This document shows positions 34,368 through 46,027 of a DNA stretch of 64,000 nucleotides, one piece after another (the stretch's first letter is position 1; each line of letters opens with the position of its first letter). The stretch is from NCBI GenBank assembly GCA_019022495.1, contig JAFEKR010000058.1:1-64000 (forward strand), read 5' to 3'. The position numbers and the translations under genes were made by a program. The notes beneath the pieces were generated by a model. It was not told the DNA's origin. It saw only the letters and a list, made by a program, of their open reading frames with translations, and ran no database searches. Origin of the DNA: Epichloe hybrida. Its lineage: Eukaryota; Ascomycota; Sordariomycetes; Hypocreales; Clavicipitaceae.

Positions 34368-36203
34368 GTTTAGGGGCTATACCTAGGTCTTAGTATAGGA
34401 GCCTCTTATAATAACCCTAATATAGTAATACTATAATTTACTAGTAGTAAGGCACCTAGGTTATAATACTATATTTTAAATCTTATAATAGTAGTTTTAC
34501 TAGGATAGGATATTATAAGATATTACTAGGTTTGTTTATAACTATTATTACTATAGTAATTATAAGAGCTATTAATAACACTAGGGCTTACTAAAGCCTT
34601 TACTTATCCCTAACTAGTTTTAGTTATAGATCTCTATTAACTTTATAATAAACTTACTAGCACTATCCTTAGAAAAGCTATAATATCTAATGGTTATTAT
34701 AGACTAACTCTTTAAATTTATTTAGCTTAAGGCTATAACTTCTATAGGAGCTAAGGAATATATAAAGAGGTTTAAAATAGTCTAGTAGTGGTTTAAAGGG
34801 TTTCCTTAATTAATTATTATAGATTATAGTTTAAATTAGTTAGGAAAATTTTAGATAATATTATGCTCCCTAGTTAGGATTAATTAGTTACTTTTTATAT
34901 TATATTACTTATAGACTAATAATAGTATAAAGCAAGTAAACTAAGAGGTATAGGTAATACTATATATTATAGTCTCCTTCTTATAGTTTAACTAGCTAGA
35001 ATATCTAGCTACTTACTAGCTTATAATTAATAATAGGCTATTTTCTATAATAGGAGTTAGCTTAAATAAGCTACTATATAGCTATAATCTAAAGCTAGTT
35101 TAGTTACTACTAGATAAGTTTACTTTTATAATAACACTAAAGAGGTAAGTAATATAGTTTCTTAAGTACCTCTAAGAGAGCACTTACCTAGTATAAGCTA
35201 TAATAGCTTATATATAATAAAGGTAGTAAGACACTATATTTACTTTATATTAACTAGTAAAATAGTTCTAGGTTAGAGATAAGGTATAGCTTTTACTTAA
35301 AAATATTAAAACTAACTATCTCTTATAGAAACTTAATTAAGTAATAGTAAAGTATATAGTTATAGAAGTCCTAATATTACTTATAGTATAGCTTAATATC
35401 CTAAGAGGTATTTACCTAGTATTTTACATAGACCTTATTAAACATACTATAGAGGACCCTCTCCCTAGTTAGAAGCTCTAGGACTCCTATCTAGGGCTAG
35501 AATAAGTCCTAGTAAAGGTTAATAATAAACTTATTAAGGAATATTAAGTTAAGTAAATCCTAGTGGCTTAAAATACCCTAGGCTAAGGCAAGAGATATAA
35601 TATACTTATTAAGTAAGTAAGTTATATATAGCTTATATAGGAATTACTAGAGAATATAGTATAAATATAGGCCTTTAATAAATTTAAGGTAAAATAGGGA
35701 GATATATAATATAATAATAAACTAAATTAATTTTAGAAAACTTATTTACCTATAAAAACTCCTATATATATCTAAGATACTAATATATTATAGTTTACTA
35801 CTATTACTTAAAGGGAATAATTATCCTTTAAGTCTTTATCTAAATTAATAAAAGAGTTTATATAAGTATATATTACCTCTATTTAGAGTTAGTACTTTAT
35901 TAATATAGCTATAGTATATTTACTAGGTAATAGTTATAATATAAAGAGTTACTTACTAGGGATATAACCTAGGTTTTAAATAGTATAGGTAAGGTTAGTA
36001 TATAAAGTATATATAAGTAAGGGTATAATAGAAGTATAAGTAAGAGAATAGTAAGTAAGAATAGTAACCCTAGTAAGATAAGGAATATTATTTCTAGCTA
36101 AGAGATAGCTAGCTCATATATAGTATTTAGGCTACTAATAACCTATTAGTTCTATTAGAATAAAATACTAGTAACTTATTATATAAACTATGCTATTTTA
36201 TAA
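34368..36203 (+). pseudogene. Ty3/gypsy pol C-terminus with chromodomain, RIP-mutated
   Basis: A plus-strand frame from about 35,000 to 35,760 matches the distal integrase of Ty3/gypsy elements. It shows a Q-F-Q-V-R/G-D-K-V-x-L block (35,262-35,295), then I-K-T-N-Y and K-L-N, then R-G-I-Y-x-V-F-Y-x-D-L-I-K-H (near 35,400-35,450) and D-P-L-P. The frame then enters a chromodomain-like Y-x-V-K-Q-I-L ... G-K-R-Y-x-I-L-I-K ... L-L-E-N at about 35,545-35,660. In chromoviruses the chromodomain steers integration toward methylated histone H3. After 35,770 the sequence is the 3' region shared with 577-1,190. The N-terminal pol and gag were not found; 34,368-35,000 is degraded. Confidence 0.7.
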
Positions 36204-36665
36204 TGTGTGGCTAGAATTGTGACCTCTCAAGACCTCTCTCGAGACCTCTCACAAGACCACAGGCCTCTAGACCTCGGCATCATCGGATCTATCGGCATCG
36301 CCGGATCAATCGGATCCCTAGTCATGTGACTATCTAGCTAGATAAAATCCCTAGATTCCCTCCCCTTTCATAGAAAATTAACTCTCCCTTTATTACCTTT
36401 GGCTTAGATTGTTTAATAGATAAGATAACCTAGCATTGTGTTTAACCTAACAAGATGAATTTGACCTGATATTGAAAAGAGACCTCAGCAGCTTGGATCC
36501 TCGCGATGGATCGCAAATATCGCAGACCTAGATCCCGTTATCTAGGTTCTGGCTTCGATATCGTTGAATTCGTTAGTATCGTCAGCATCGTCAATATCGT
36601 CGTTTTTGTTGTTATTACTATCGTCGTCTTTTCCGTCGTTTTAGGGTGTTGTTTTTCCCCTGACA
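36204..36665 (+). mobile_element. 462-bp solo-LTR-like insertion
   Basis: Starts TGTGTGGC and ends CCCCTGACA (TG...CA, with TGT/ACA inverted tips). It interrupts the gypsy 3' region, which continues as in copy 1 (1,195 onward) at 36,666. Base composition is balanced (GGATCC, ATCGTC repeats), unlike the surroundings, so it is younger or escaped RIP. The flanking pentamers (TATAA, AAATA) do not match. The last ~97 bases recur inverted at 37,617-37,713. A TIR element is an alternative explanation. Confidence 0.6.
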
Positions 36666-37616
36666 AAATAACTAGCTAAAGGGCTAGCGCTAATAAAGAG
36701 GATAATATTAAGGCTAGTTATATTTATTATAAGGGTATTTATAGCTAGAGACACCTTAAGAGCTAAGTAAATAAGAGCTAGGTTAAACTATGCCTAGTTA
36801 AGGAGGGCGTTCTAGTAACTAATAAGATAGTAATATCTCTAAGATAAGATAAGTATCTTTTTCTTTATAGTTATAGTCTTAAGGACTTTAGGCTTAATAA
36901 TATATATACCTATAGTAATTTTAGCCTTAAGATCCTTAAGGGCATATTAGAGTTATAGGTTAGTAAATAAAAGCCTAGTATACTATATATAGGTAATATA
37001 ATACTACTAATAAGGAGGATATAACTCCTTAATTTAAGGTAAATAATAGTTTAAGATACTAGTAGTAAGAGCTTATTTAATATAAGGACTATAAGGACAC
37101 TAAACTAATTTAGGTATAGTATACTATTTATTATTAGAGTTTCTCTCTATAAGGTACTTACTAATAAAATAGGATATTAGTGTAGTAAAAGTAACTATAG
37201 AAGTAGCTATAAGAGTAAGGGTATTAGTTTAGTATTAAGGTATTTTAGTAAAGGAAATAATTACTTAGGAGAAGGGGACTAATAGGATAATAAGGAAGGT
37301 ATAATAGGATTATAATAATAGAGAGATAGTATTATATAAAGAGAAAGGTAAGATAAGTATAAGCTAAAGTAAGATATTTATAGTAAAAGTTATACCTATA
37401 TTAGGTAAACTATAAATAGGTAAGGGTAGGGTAATTATTTATAATAAATAACCTATTAGTAAGGCAAATATATTATATATAATAGGTAAGGGTAGGGTAA
37501 TTATTTATAATAAATAACCTATTAGCAGGGTAAATGTATTACGCGCACTGCAAAATAACACTTAGAAGTGGGTAAGGGTTATTATAATAGATAATAAGGC
37601 AGTAAGGTAAGTACTT
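36666..37616 (+). mobile_element. Gypsy 3' region continued
   Basis: Collinear with 1,195-2,110 of copy 1. It contains a ~66-bp tandem duplication (TAGGTAAGGGTAGGGTAATT... at about 37,418-37,530) that is not duplicated in copy 1. Confidence 0.65.
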
Positions 37617-37713
37617 TGTCAGGGGAAAAACAACACCCCAAAACGACGGAAAAGACAGTCTCGATGATGAAGCTAATGATAACGATAAAAACGATGATAT
37701 TGACGATGCTAAC
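37617..37713 (-). mobile_element. Inverted end fragment of the 462-bp insertion
   Basis: Begins TGTCAGGGGAAAAACAACAC, the exact complement of the end at 36,665 apart from a few transitions and one short indel, and runs until the copia LTR starts at 37,714. The copia element therefore inserted into, or recombined at, this fragment. Confidence 0.75.
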
Positions 37714-37929
37714 TGTTAAAAATAAGACCTATTTTTAGCCCTTTTCTAGTTAAAGGACCTTTCTATTACTAGCTTGCATTGTAAGCCTAACAGCTGCACT
37801 GCAGCTGTCAACGGTCGCGAAGGTGGCTGTTAATAGCTACGTCGCAGCTGTTAACAGCTGCGACCGACCGTGTGGATGACTAATCCAAATCAATTGTTAA
37901 TTGTGGATTATTCAATTGCGTTGTGGCTA

Positions 37930-38339
37930 CGGATGTCCAAGTCAAAAGTCGTGTCCCCTACACGCGACCCTAGTCAAGGATGTAATTAGCTAGCGGGGTC
38001 GTAGTCTCACTGGGTAAATTAAATGAGAGGCTTACCTCTTCTCTAGTTCCCCTCTCTTTGCCCGCTTTTGCCACTAGTGCTGTAACTATCGCCAAAGTCA
38101 GCTAGCTTTTGCCTTATCTAGCTGCTTCCCTTGCCTAGCTGCTTCTATCTCCGCTTATGAAGAATCTAATGATAACTAGGATAAGTCACTTTTATATGTA
38201 GTTTATATGGCAGAGATACCTTGTTTAATTTTCCTTGTGTTGTTCTAGACTATTTGTGTGCCTTAGGCTACTACGTTAATGCCTTAGGCCACTCTAGGCA
38301 GCAGCGTGCAGGGGACACGACTTTTGACTTGGACATCCG
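37930..38339. mobile_element. 410-bp TA-flanked MITE (Tc1/mariner-pogo type) in copia LTR
   Basis: The ends are CGGATGTCCAAGTCAAAAGT and its complement, giving a ~35-bp terminal inverted repeat with one mismatch. TA is duplicated on both sides (37,928-37,929 and 38,340-38,341), while the uninterrupted LTR of copy 1 has a single TA (GGCTACAAGC). This is direct evidence of insertion with a TA target. The interior has no frame. Its CA and CG dinucleotides are intact, so it arrived late or escaped RIP. Confidence 0.93.
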
Positions 38340-39277
38340 TACAAGCGCAGCCACAACCGCAGCGCCACTAGTAATTAGGTAAGCTAGGGTGACGTAAGCA
38401 GGTTACCCTATAGCTATCTTTAACAGCGATTTTCTCTTTAACTAGAGGTCGTACAAAAGTCTTGCATATAGCAAATTAAAGCTAGAAGACAGGGCTTTCA
38501 TTTTATGTAGGAATATTTTTTGGACTAAAATTTGGTGCATATGGGTTGCTAGTTTGTATGGTGGTGAGTCGATTTTTTGGATTTTACATATAAATGAATT
38601 TTGCGGAAAATAAAAAGTGGCCTATAAGACCTCTTTAGCAGTCTGGATCCACTAATATAGTTAGTGGGTATATAAGAGAAAGAAGATCTTTTTAATCTAG
38701 CTAGATAGCTAGGCCTCTTAATCTAACAGCCGCATTGCCCGTACAACGTCACTAAAATCAATTCTATTGGTATATAAGATATCGTAAAAGTTATCTAGAT
38801 TGAATTCTATTAGTTAATAACTGCCGTAACTTTCGTTGCGTTGCGTTAAATATTTTAACGTGGTGGTTTTACTAGTCCCTGACCGTAGAGCCGCACCTGT
38901 ATAGCTGTTGCCAGCCGGCAACTAGCTCCCTACATTTTAATAGGTTATGAGCCTAGTCTATCACTATAAAATTCTTTCTAGTGCACTTTACGTACGGTTA
39001 CAGAAGACTTCCCTTCTATAAAACAGGAAGGACCCGTGAGATAGAAGCTATTCCCTTCTATAAAAAGGAATTATTATAGTTACAGAAGACTTCCCTTCTA
39101 TAAAACAGGAAGCGCACAAGCAATACAGAAGCTTTCCCTTCTATAAAAAGGAAGTTTAGCGAGAATAGAAGCTTTTCCCTTCTATAAAAAGGAAATTCAG
39201 CGCGGATAGAAGCTTTTCCCTTCTATAAAAAGGAATTTTAGTATGAATAGAAGACTTCCCTTCTATAAAATTAGAAG

Positions 39278-42200
39278 ATAGCTACCAATCAACAAGGTCA
39301 GGGACCTCCAGTCCCTAATCTTAGTGCGCAAGAGGTTCTAAATAACTAGCTAAAAGAGCAGGTTATTAAACAACAAAATGCTATCAATCTAGTAATAGAG
39401 AAGCTAGAGTCCTTGACTTTAGCTATTAATGATAGACCTATAGAGGGTGTGGAAGCTGCTAAGCCTGCTAGTCAGCAGCAAATTTAGCAGCCTATTCAAG
39501 ATAAGGCACCTGAATCTAGCTCTGTACAAGCTGCCTTTAATAATTCAATTATTAAGGAATTTAATAAGAGGGTTTATAGCTTCCCTAAGACTGCTAAGCT
39601 TAAAGGAGCTGAAAATTTCGATCAATAGAAACAAGCCCTAGCTATCCAATTTAGAGCTTTAGGTATGCCTAATTTTCTAGATAATCCGGATATTTCTAGG
39701 GCGCTAGGGGACGCTGACTAAGCTATTATCTTAATGTTACTAAGGGATAGTTATACGGAAGGCCCCTAAGCCGCTATAACTTAGCAAAAATCACCTAAAG
39801 AAGCCTATAATTTACTTGTACGGCAGTATTCATATAGCGTTGAAATCCAGAGGGAGTCCCTATATTCTAAATTTCATAACCTGAATTTTCATGGATTTAA
39901 GAGGACTTTAGAAGCCTTTAATGCAGTCTTTAATAATCTACTAGCTAGATTATCGATTTTAGGGGTCCTGATTAATCCTATAGATTAGGTTAATCAATAT
40001 CTTCAATCCCTAAAATCAACCTTCCCTTAGTGGGCTAAGAGGCAACGATTTAGCATGCGTACGAATAGGGCTATAGGGGTCCCCTTAGAAGCCCTAAATC
40101 TTGAATTTCTAATAGCAGACCTTCTAGCTAAACAGAGGGATAAGTCATCTACAGTAGCCAAAGCCCTGAATTATAGGGCTAAAGACCTAGAAAAGGGTGC
40201 TAAAGACAAGGAAAAGGCCCTTAAAGGTCAGAAGAAGAAGAAAGAAGGCTCTAAAGAAAATAAGGGCTCTTCTAATTCTAATAAGAAGAAAAAGAAGCAA
40301 AAGGGTCAAAAATCAGATAAAAAGGATACTAAAGAACTTACAGAATGTTCTTTTATGCTAGGAAATTACAACCTTTCTAACAGAGCACTCAATCCGTACA
40401 AGAAACCTAGCAATTACAAGACTAGTTATAAGAGCTCTAGCGATAGTAGCTCTAATTCTAGCTCTAGTGATTCGGATAATGAAAAACAAGAAATTAATAC
40501 CTTAAATGGTTTTAATTATTACAGTAAAGACATAAAAAAGGCCCTATTATATAATACAGGTTTAACCATACATATAGTTAATTCTAGGGAGGTCTTTAGG
40601 GATTATACCCCTTTTAAGAAGGGGGAATCTAACCCTATTATAACTAGTGGTAGCCCTATTTATCCTAAGGGTCACGGTAGTGCTATTTTTAAGGTCTTAT
40701 ATCAAAAGAAACCTAATAAATATAGGACCTTAGTGCTAAAGGATACTCTATATTTTCCTTAGCTTAATGTTAATATAGTTAGTGGCCTTATTCACTATAT
40801 ATCTAGCAGTTGCTTTATAAAAAACCATCTTTATCTTAAAGATATGTCTTATATTGCTGCCTTAGATATAGTAAAACATGGTTTTTTCTTTCACGTTAAA
40901 AACCAATCTACACTAACATTACATAAAGGGCCCTGTAAAAAATCTCATTATATCCGACCTTTTACCTATGCCAGCTTTAGGGGTCATAGCTATCCGATTA
41001 GCTACCCTATAGAGGTTCAAATTCCCTCTAAAAAGCCAGATTAGGCTTCTAATTTAGACGAAATCGCTGAAATCGACGAAGATGATGATATTGAAGAAGT
41101 CGTACGGGATAATTTAGGGGATTTAGTCCCTTCTCCAACGCCTATAGCCCTAGGTTAGGTCCCTTTTAAATCTAAAGAAATAGATTTAGGGGTGTTAGAG
41201 GGCCTTAGTGAAGGAAAAAGGTCCCTAATACCTCCCTAAGAGGCCTATGGTTCTTAAGGGGCCTAGCAGGGGACTAACGGAGAGAGCCCTAATCTAGACC
41301 TAAATCTAGACCCTAATTCAGGACCTAAAGACCTTTAATATCAAAAGTTACTAGAACTAGCTAGCCTATAGCATGTACGATTAGGGCACCTAGGGCTTCC
41401 TTTGCTAAAGAAAACAAGCCTTATAACTAAAGGAATCCCTGATTTTTCTAAAATCAAGGATAAAGACTTTAAATGTATAGCTTATGATCAATCTAAGGCA
41501 GTTAGAAGACCTAGGAAATTAGCTATCCCTAACCCCCCTAAAGCTCTAGATTAAATAGAGGGGGATACGCTAAAAATCAGCCCTGTACCATACAATAAAC
41601 AGTTAATTTGCTTATTTCTAGTTAATTAAAAAACTAGATATAAGTGGGTGTTCTTATTACCTAATAAGGAAGGCCTAACTGTTTATAGGGCTATTAAGGG
41701 CTTCTTCAGAGGGCTTAAAAATCAACTAGGTTAATATCCTAGGCACCTTCACTTTAATAGGGGCCAAGAAATCGATTCTAGTTGTCAAACTTGGTTAAAT
41801 TCTAAGGGATTAAATTTACAACTTCTAGTCCCTATATCCATAAGCAAAATGGATTAGCAGAGCGTTCAATTCGTACTATTCTAGATCAATTAAGGGCTAC
41901 TATCTAGTGGGCAAAATTACCCTTATATCTATGGTGTTTTGTATTACCTATAGTTGTTAACCTAGTTAATATAACTACTAATACTACTAAGGATAAAAGC
42001 CCTAAACAACTGCTAGCTAGGGAGCTAAATCAGCCCTATATAACTAATATTAGTAGTATTAGAGCCATAGGATCTCACTATGAGATTCTAATCCCCCTAG
42101 AAAAACAACCTAAAGCCTAGAAGTAGTAGCTAGGACTATCCCTAGAAGGTTATTAGCTACACTAGGTTCTAACACCTATCTAGTGTACATCCCCTCTAAA

Positions 42201-43248
42201 AGGCTAGTTACGAAGACTAGCTTTATTAAGATTATAGAACCTATAAGTCCTGTCTCTAAAGGATTACCTAGGCTTTCTATAGGGGATAACCCTTTAGAGG
42301 GGGAAAATGATTTAGTAAATCAAGATCTAAATTAAGGTTTAAAGGATTACCCTATAGACAACATAGGTAATTAAAATCCTCCTATAGGTCAAGAAAAACA
42401 CCCTATAGGGCCTATACAACCCCCTAAGGAACCGATTCCAAAGGCCTCAGAGGAGGCCACGCCTATAACTTCCCTAGGAAATCAGATTTCGACTCCGGAC
42501 CTTGATTTTGACAAAATTACCGACTTCAACCCTAATATTAACCCTATAGATGTTAATATTAGTTCCCCTTCTTCTCTAGATTTCATAAAAGAAATCTACT
42601 TTAAGGTACAGGAGAAGCTAAAGGAAAACAACCCTAATAGCCCCAAACCTAAGACCTGGAAGCAAGCTATATCTAGCCCTAAAAGGGATAAATAGATAGA
42701 AGCTACGTATAAGGAATACAAACAGCTTCTAAAGGCTAGTACTTTTAAATTTATAGGGAAAGACTAAGTACCTAAGGGCCAAAAAGTACTAAAAAATAGG
42801 CTTGTTTATAAGCTTAAAAAGGATAAAGAAAATAATCCTTTAAAATACAAGGCCTGACTCATTACTAAGGGATTTATGTAAATCGAAGGTCTAGATTATC
42901 TAGAGACCTTTGCAGCCACAAGCATTCCCCCTAGCTAGAGGATTTTACTAGCCCTAGCGGCTTGGAATAACTAGGAAATCAAACAGGTCGATTTTATAGG
43001 AGCTTTTCTTAATAGTAAGCTACAACAACAGATTTATATAGTTATTCTAGACGGATTTATTAAATTCCTTAAAGCAAATCCTAAATTAGCTAAATTAGCT
43101 AAAAGTTTTGGCTATAAACCCTCTAAAGATCAAGTAATTCTATTATAAAAATCTTTATATGGCCTAAAACAGAGCTTAAGGGAGTGGCAACAAGCACTAA
43201 TTGCAGTGCTAAAGTCCCTAGGATTTAGCCCTCTAATTTCTAACCTAG
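39278..43248 (+). pseudogene. Copia gag-pol, copy 2 (start codon lost, truncated)
   Basis: The gag start is ATA at 39,278 where copy 1 has ATG, a G-to-A change. The longest open stretches are 40,055-40,762 (235 codons: end of gag, Lys/Ser-rich linker and protease region) and 40,844-41,044. The R-L-G-H-L-G-L-P pre-integrase box is at about 41,381. RT motifs appear up to the S-L-Y-G-L-K-Q-S/P block (43,155-43,180) and then stop. Compared with copy 1, many Gln codons are still CAG/CAA, so this copy suffered less mutation. Confidence 0.85.
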
Positions 43249-43377
43249 TGTTATAGACTGGCCCCTAGGCTACTGCAATAGGGCGTTAATATAGTATTAA
43301 GAGACTTAAGGAGAAAGGAGGAAGGGTAAGAGGCTATCCCTAGTAGTGCCCCTTATACCCCCTTAGCTACTTATATA
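43249..43377 (-). mobile_element. 129-bp gypsy LTR end fragment at island border
   Basis: The reverse complement of 2,266-2,391, beginning TGTTATAGACTGGCCCCTAG, with about ten differences that are mostly C/T or A/G. It is fused on its left to the truncated copia RT and on its right to unmutated genic DNA. It is the last repeat-derived sequence of the AT-rich island. Confidence 0.85.
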
Positions 43378-43691
43378 GCGACTGGATACGGCAAGCCCAG
43401 ACCATCTTCAACGGCTTCTACTAACGTCTTTTTTTTTTTTTTTTGATCATCAGACTTCCAAAACCTCCCACATCTCATCATCGAAGAACGACGGGCGCCT
43501 AGCCTTTCGAGGGTTCGTCCTAATCCTTGAGGCGTCTTCACTCGATTTCGGTAGAGTCCGGAGGCGGCGAAGTGGGGCCAGTCGGTGAGAGAATTGTGAG
43601 CTTCTCTTGCTTCGTTGTCCAACGAGCTGCCACCATCAACATCCACAGAGTGCATCGCTTAGTCGACACAAGTCACGTCTGAACCTTCCTC
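43378..43691 (+). promoter_or_regulatory. Short promoter/5' leader of the FHA gene
   Basis: Only 314 bases separate the repeat island from the FHA start codon. They contain a T16 tract at 43,429-43,444 and pyrimidine-rich leader sequence, as is usual in fungal promoters. The minus-strand open frame here is not convincing. Confidence 0.4.
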
Positions 43692-46027
43692 ATGACTGCA
43701 GTAGCCGGCCCCCCGTCCTTCCCTCAAATTTCCCGACCAGTATGGGGAACTATTAGTGGAAAAAATCCGATGGACCCTGACGAAGTGAGAGGCATGTTCG
43801 CACCGCGGAAACAACTCTCGAGAACCAATTCAGGCTCATCCTTGTCTTCCAACTCATCCAACACTTCTGTGGCTACGAACGGTTCGCAATCTAACGGTAC
43901 ATCTCTCACAACTGCGTCTGATCTTAGCCAGTGGTCTAATTCCACCGGGCCTCGCAAACGGCCCCAGCCAAAGGGCTCGTGGCCAACCGGCAAACCGGAG
44001 ATACAATCTGACCACTCCAGACTACCTCACCACCGACCAAACGGCATGGGAGCCCCCCATAACGGTATTCAGCCAGGCGTTGGCCAGAATCAGATGATTC
44101 AGCAACAGCAGCAACACATGATGCGTGGTCAGGTGGGCTCTGAGCAGTTTCCCCCTGGCCAACCTGTTCTGTATCTGCTCTCATTGAATGGTACATTTGA
44201 GAGGAAGACCATCGCCGTGCCATTTGCCCCCGACAGCTTGAGAATTGGTCGACAGACGAACCAAAAGACTGTCCCGACCGCTACCAACGGCTTTTTTGAT
44301 AGTAAAGTTTTATCCAGACAACATGCAGAAATATACGCGGAACGAAATGGAAAAATCTACATTCGAGACGTCAAATCATCGAACGGCACTTTCGTAAACG
44401 GGGCGCGCCTGTCGCTGGAGAACCGCGAATCGGAGCCTCATGAACTACAGACGGCGGATCATCTAGAGCTCGGGATCGATATCGTGAGTGAGGACCAAAA
44501 GACAGTGGTCCATCACAAGGTTGCAGCCAAAGTCGAGCACGCGGGGTTCTTGAGCAATACCAACAATGTTCTGGATATGAATTTCGGCGACCTGGACCCA
44601 GCCAATGGGACTATGATGATACCTAACGGGCCTCTTCAGATGCGTGGTCGGCCAGGCGGCAACACGGCAATGGGCAACAATGGCAATAGAATGATGGCTA
44701 ATAACGGGGTCATGAATGGCCAGGCCAACACCATGCCGCAACAACGGTCATTCTTTCTGGCGCCTATCGCGACGGATCACATTTTGAAGCGATTGTCGGT
44801 ATGTGGCTGTAATTTCCAAAGAGAAACGAGATCCCTACAACGCACTAACTATTCCCTACAAAGACGGAGATGCGCAATGCGAGATTACAAGCCCAAGACT
44901 TGGGGCGGACGAATCAATTTGTCCATACTCTTCTCACCAAAGAAGATGTGAAAGATCTGGAGAAACCCGAAGTGACTGAGCCTGCAAAGACCCAACAGTC
45001 TCAGCCTTCAATGAACGGGGCGTTGCCATTTCGACCGGATGCAAAACCGCGATTCTCTGAACCTCCGGCGCCACCACCACAGCAGCCTTTACCAGAAAAG
45101 CCTGATGTTCCGTCTTTGAAACGCGGCCCCTCTGAGAGGCCCAAGTCCGGCCCACCCATCTCTTCTTCACCTGTCCGACAGGAGAACCTAAATCAAATAA
45201 TTCAGCTCACCGAAGCTCTGAATAACGCAAAGCGGGATATCGATGCTCAGACAGCGCGGATGCGAGAGCTTGAGGAGATGCTTCAAAAAGAACGAGAGGC
45301 CCGTGAACTCGCCGAAGACCTTGCCAAACGGCTGGAGGCATCCGCCAATGCTCAAATGAACGGCTCGATTGCTTCGGCCATGGACACCACAATCGACGTG
45401 AGCTCAAAACCCGAGGAGACCAGAGATGATGCAAAGGATATCGAGTACTCAGACCTGGTGCCGGAAGAGCAAGGTGTAAAGATCGAGGAGTCGATCAAAG
45501 ATGTGGAGGCTTCTTTGCAGTCTCGCATTGACAACATGGATGAACAGATGAAGGATATGCGAGACCAGCTTGAGCAGTGGAAGCAAAGATGCGACGTCGC
45601 AGAATCAGAAAGAGATGAAAGTCGAAAATCCTTGGCTGAGATGGTTGTGCAACTTCGTGCGGAAGAGGCGAAGCGGGTTGCTGCCGAAGAGAGGCGACAA
45701 TCACGCTCACGTCGCAGCGAAGCCAACTCAGTTGGCAAACCTGGGGAAGAAGAAGCTTCCCCTGCATCAGCTTCGGAACACGAGTCCTCCGACGCGACCG
45801 CCAACGAGAGTAATGTGGCCAAGGACGACTCAGATGACGGGCCGACTTTGTCGAGGGCGAATACTATCACTCCCCTGTCATCGCAAAGAGGCCTTGCCTC
45901 AGGCGATCAGTCACTTCAAGCAGGATTGCCGTATGCCTCCATGATTGGGGTGGTACTGATCGGCATGGGACTGATGGCATACATCAACGGCTGGCAAGCC
46001 ACACCTGCTCCAGGAATAGAGCGGTGA
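43692..46027 (+). CDS. FHA-domain, coiled-coil, tail-anchored protein (SLMAP/HAM-4/PRO45 type)
   Basis: Two exons, 43,692-44,798 and 44,864-46,027. The 65-base intron has a GTATGT donor, a CACTAAC branch site and an AAAG acceptor, and the phase is 0, giving 756 residues. The N-terminus is Ser/Asn/Gln-rich. An FHA domain spans roughly residues 157-262, with G-R near 186, S-R-Q-H-A-E-I near 208-214 and S-S-N-G-T-F-V-N-G downstream, the phosphothreonine-binding loops. A charged coiled coil spans about 490-540 and 600-680. A single hydrophobic segment about 20 residues before the end (A-S-M-I-G-V-V-L-I-G-M-G-L) makes it a tail-anchored membrane protein. This architecture is that of SLMAP, yeast Far9/Far10, Neurospora HAM-4 and Sordaria PRO45, the FHA subunit of the STRIPAK phosphatase complex at the ER/nuclear envelope that controls hyphal fusion and sexual development. 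The role here is inferred from architecture. Confidence 0.88.

Larger units (their letters stand above)
37714..43248 (+). mobile_element. Ty1/copia retrotransposon copy 2, 3'-truncated
   Basis: Same family as 15,513-22,721. The 5' LTR at 37,714-38,939 is enlarged by a MITE. The primer site is at 38,943, the seven-unit leader array at 39,001-39,277, and gag-pol follows up to the middle of the RT region, where it ends abruptly at 43,248 against a gypsy LTR fragment. RNase H, polypurine tract and 3' LTR are missing. Overall it is less RIP-mutated than copy 1's 3' half. Confidence 0.9.

Noticed and set aside
43371..43655. Minus-strand 94-codon frame upstream of the FHA gene
   Set aside because: Lies in the FHA promoter/leader, contains a Lys run caused by the T16 tract, and shows no family-like sequence.
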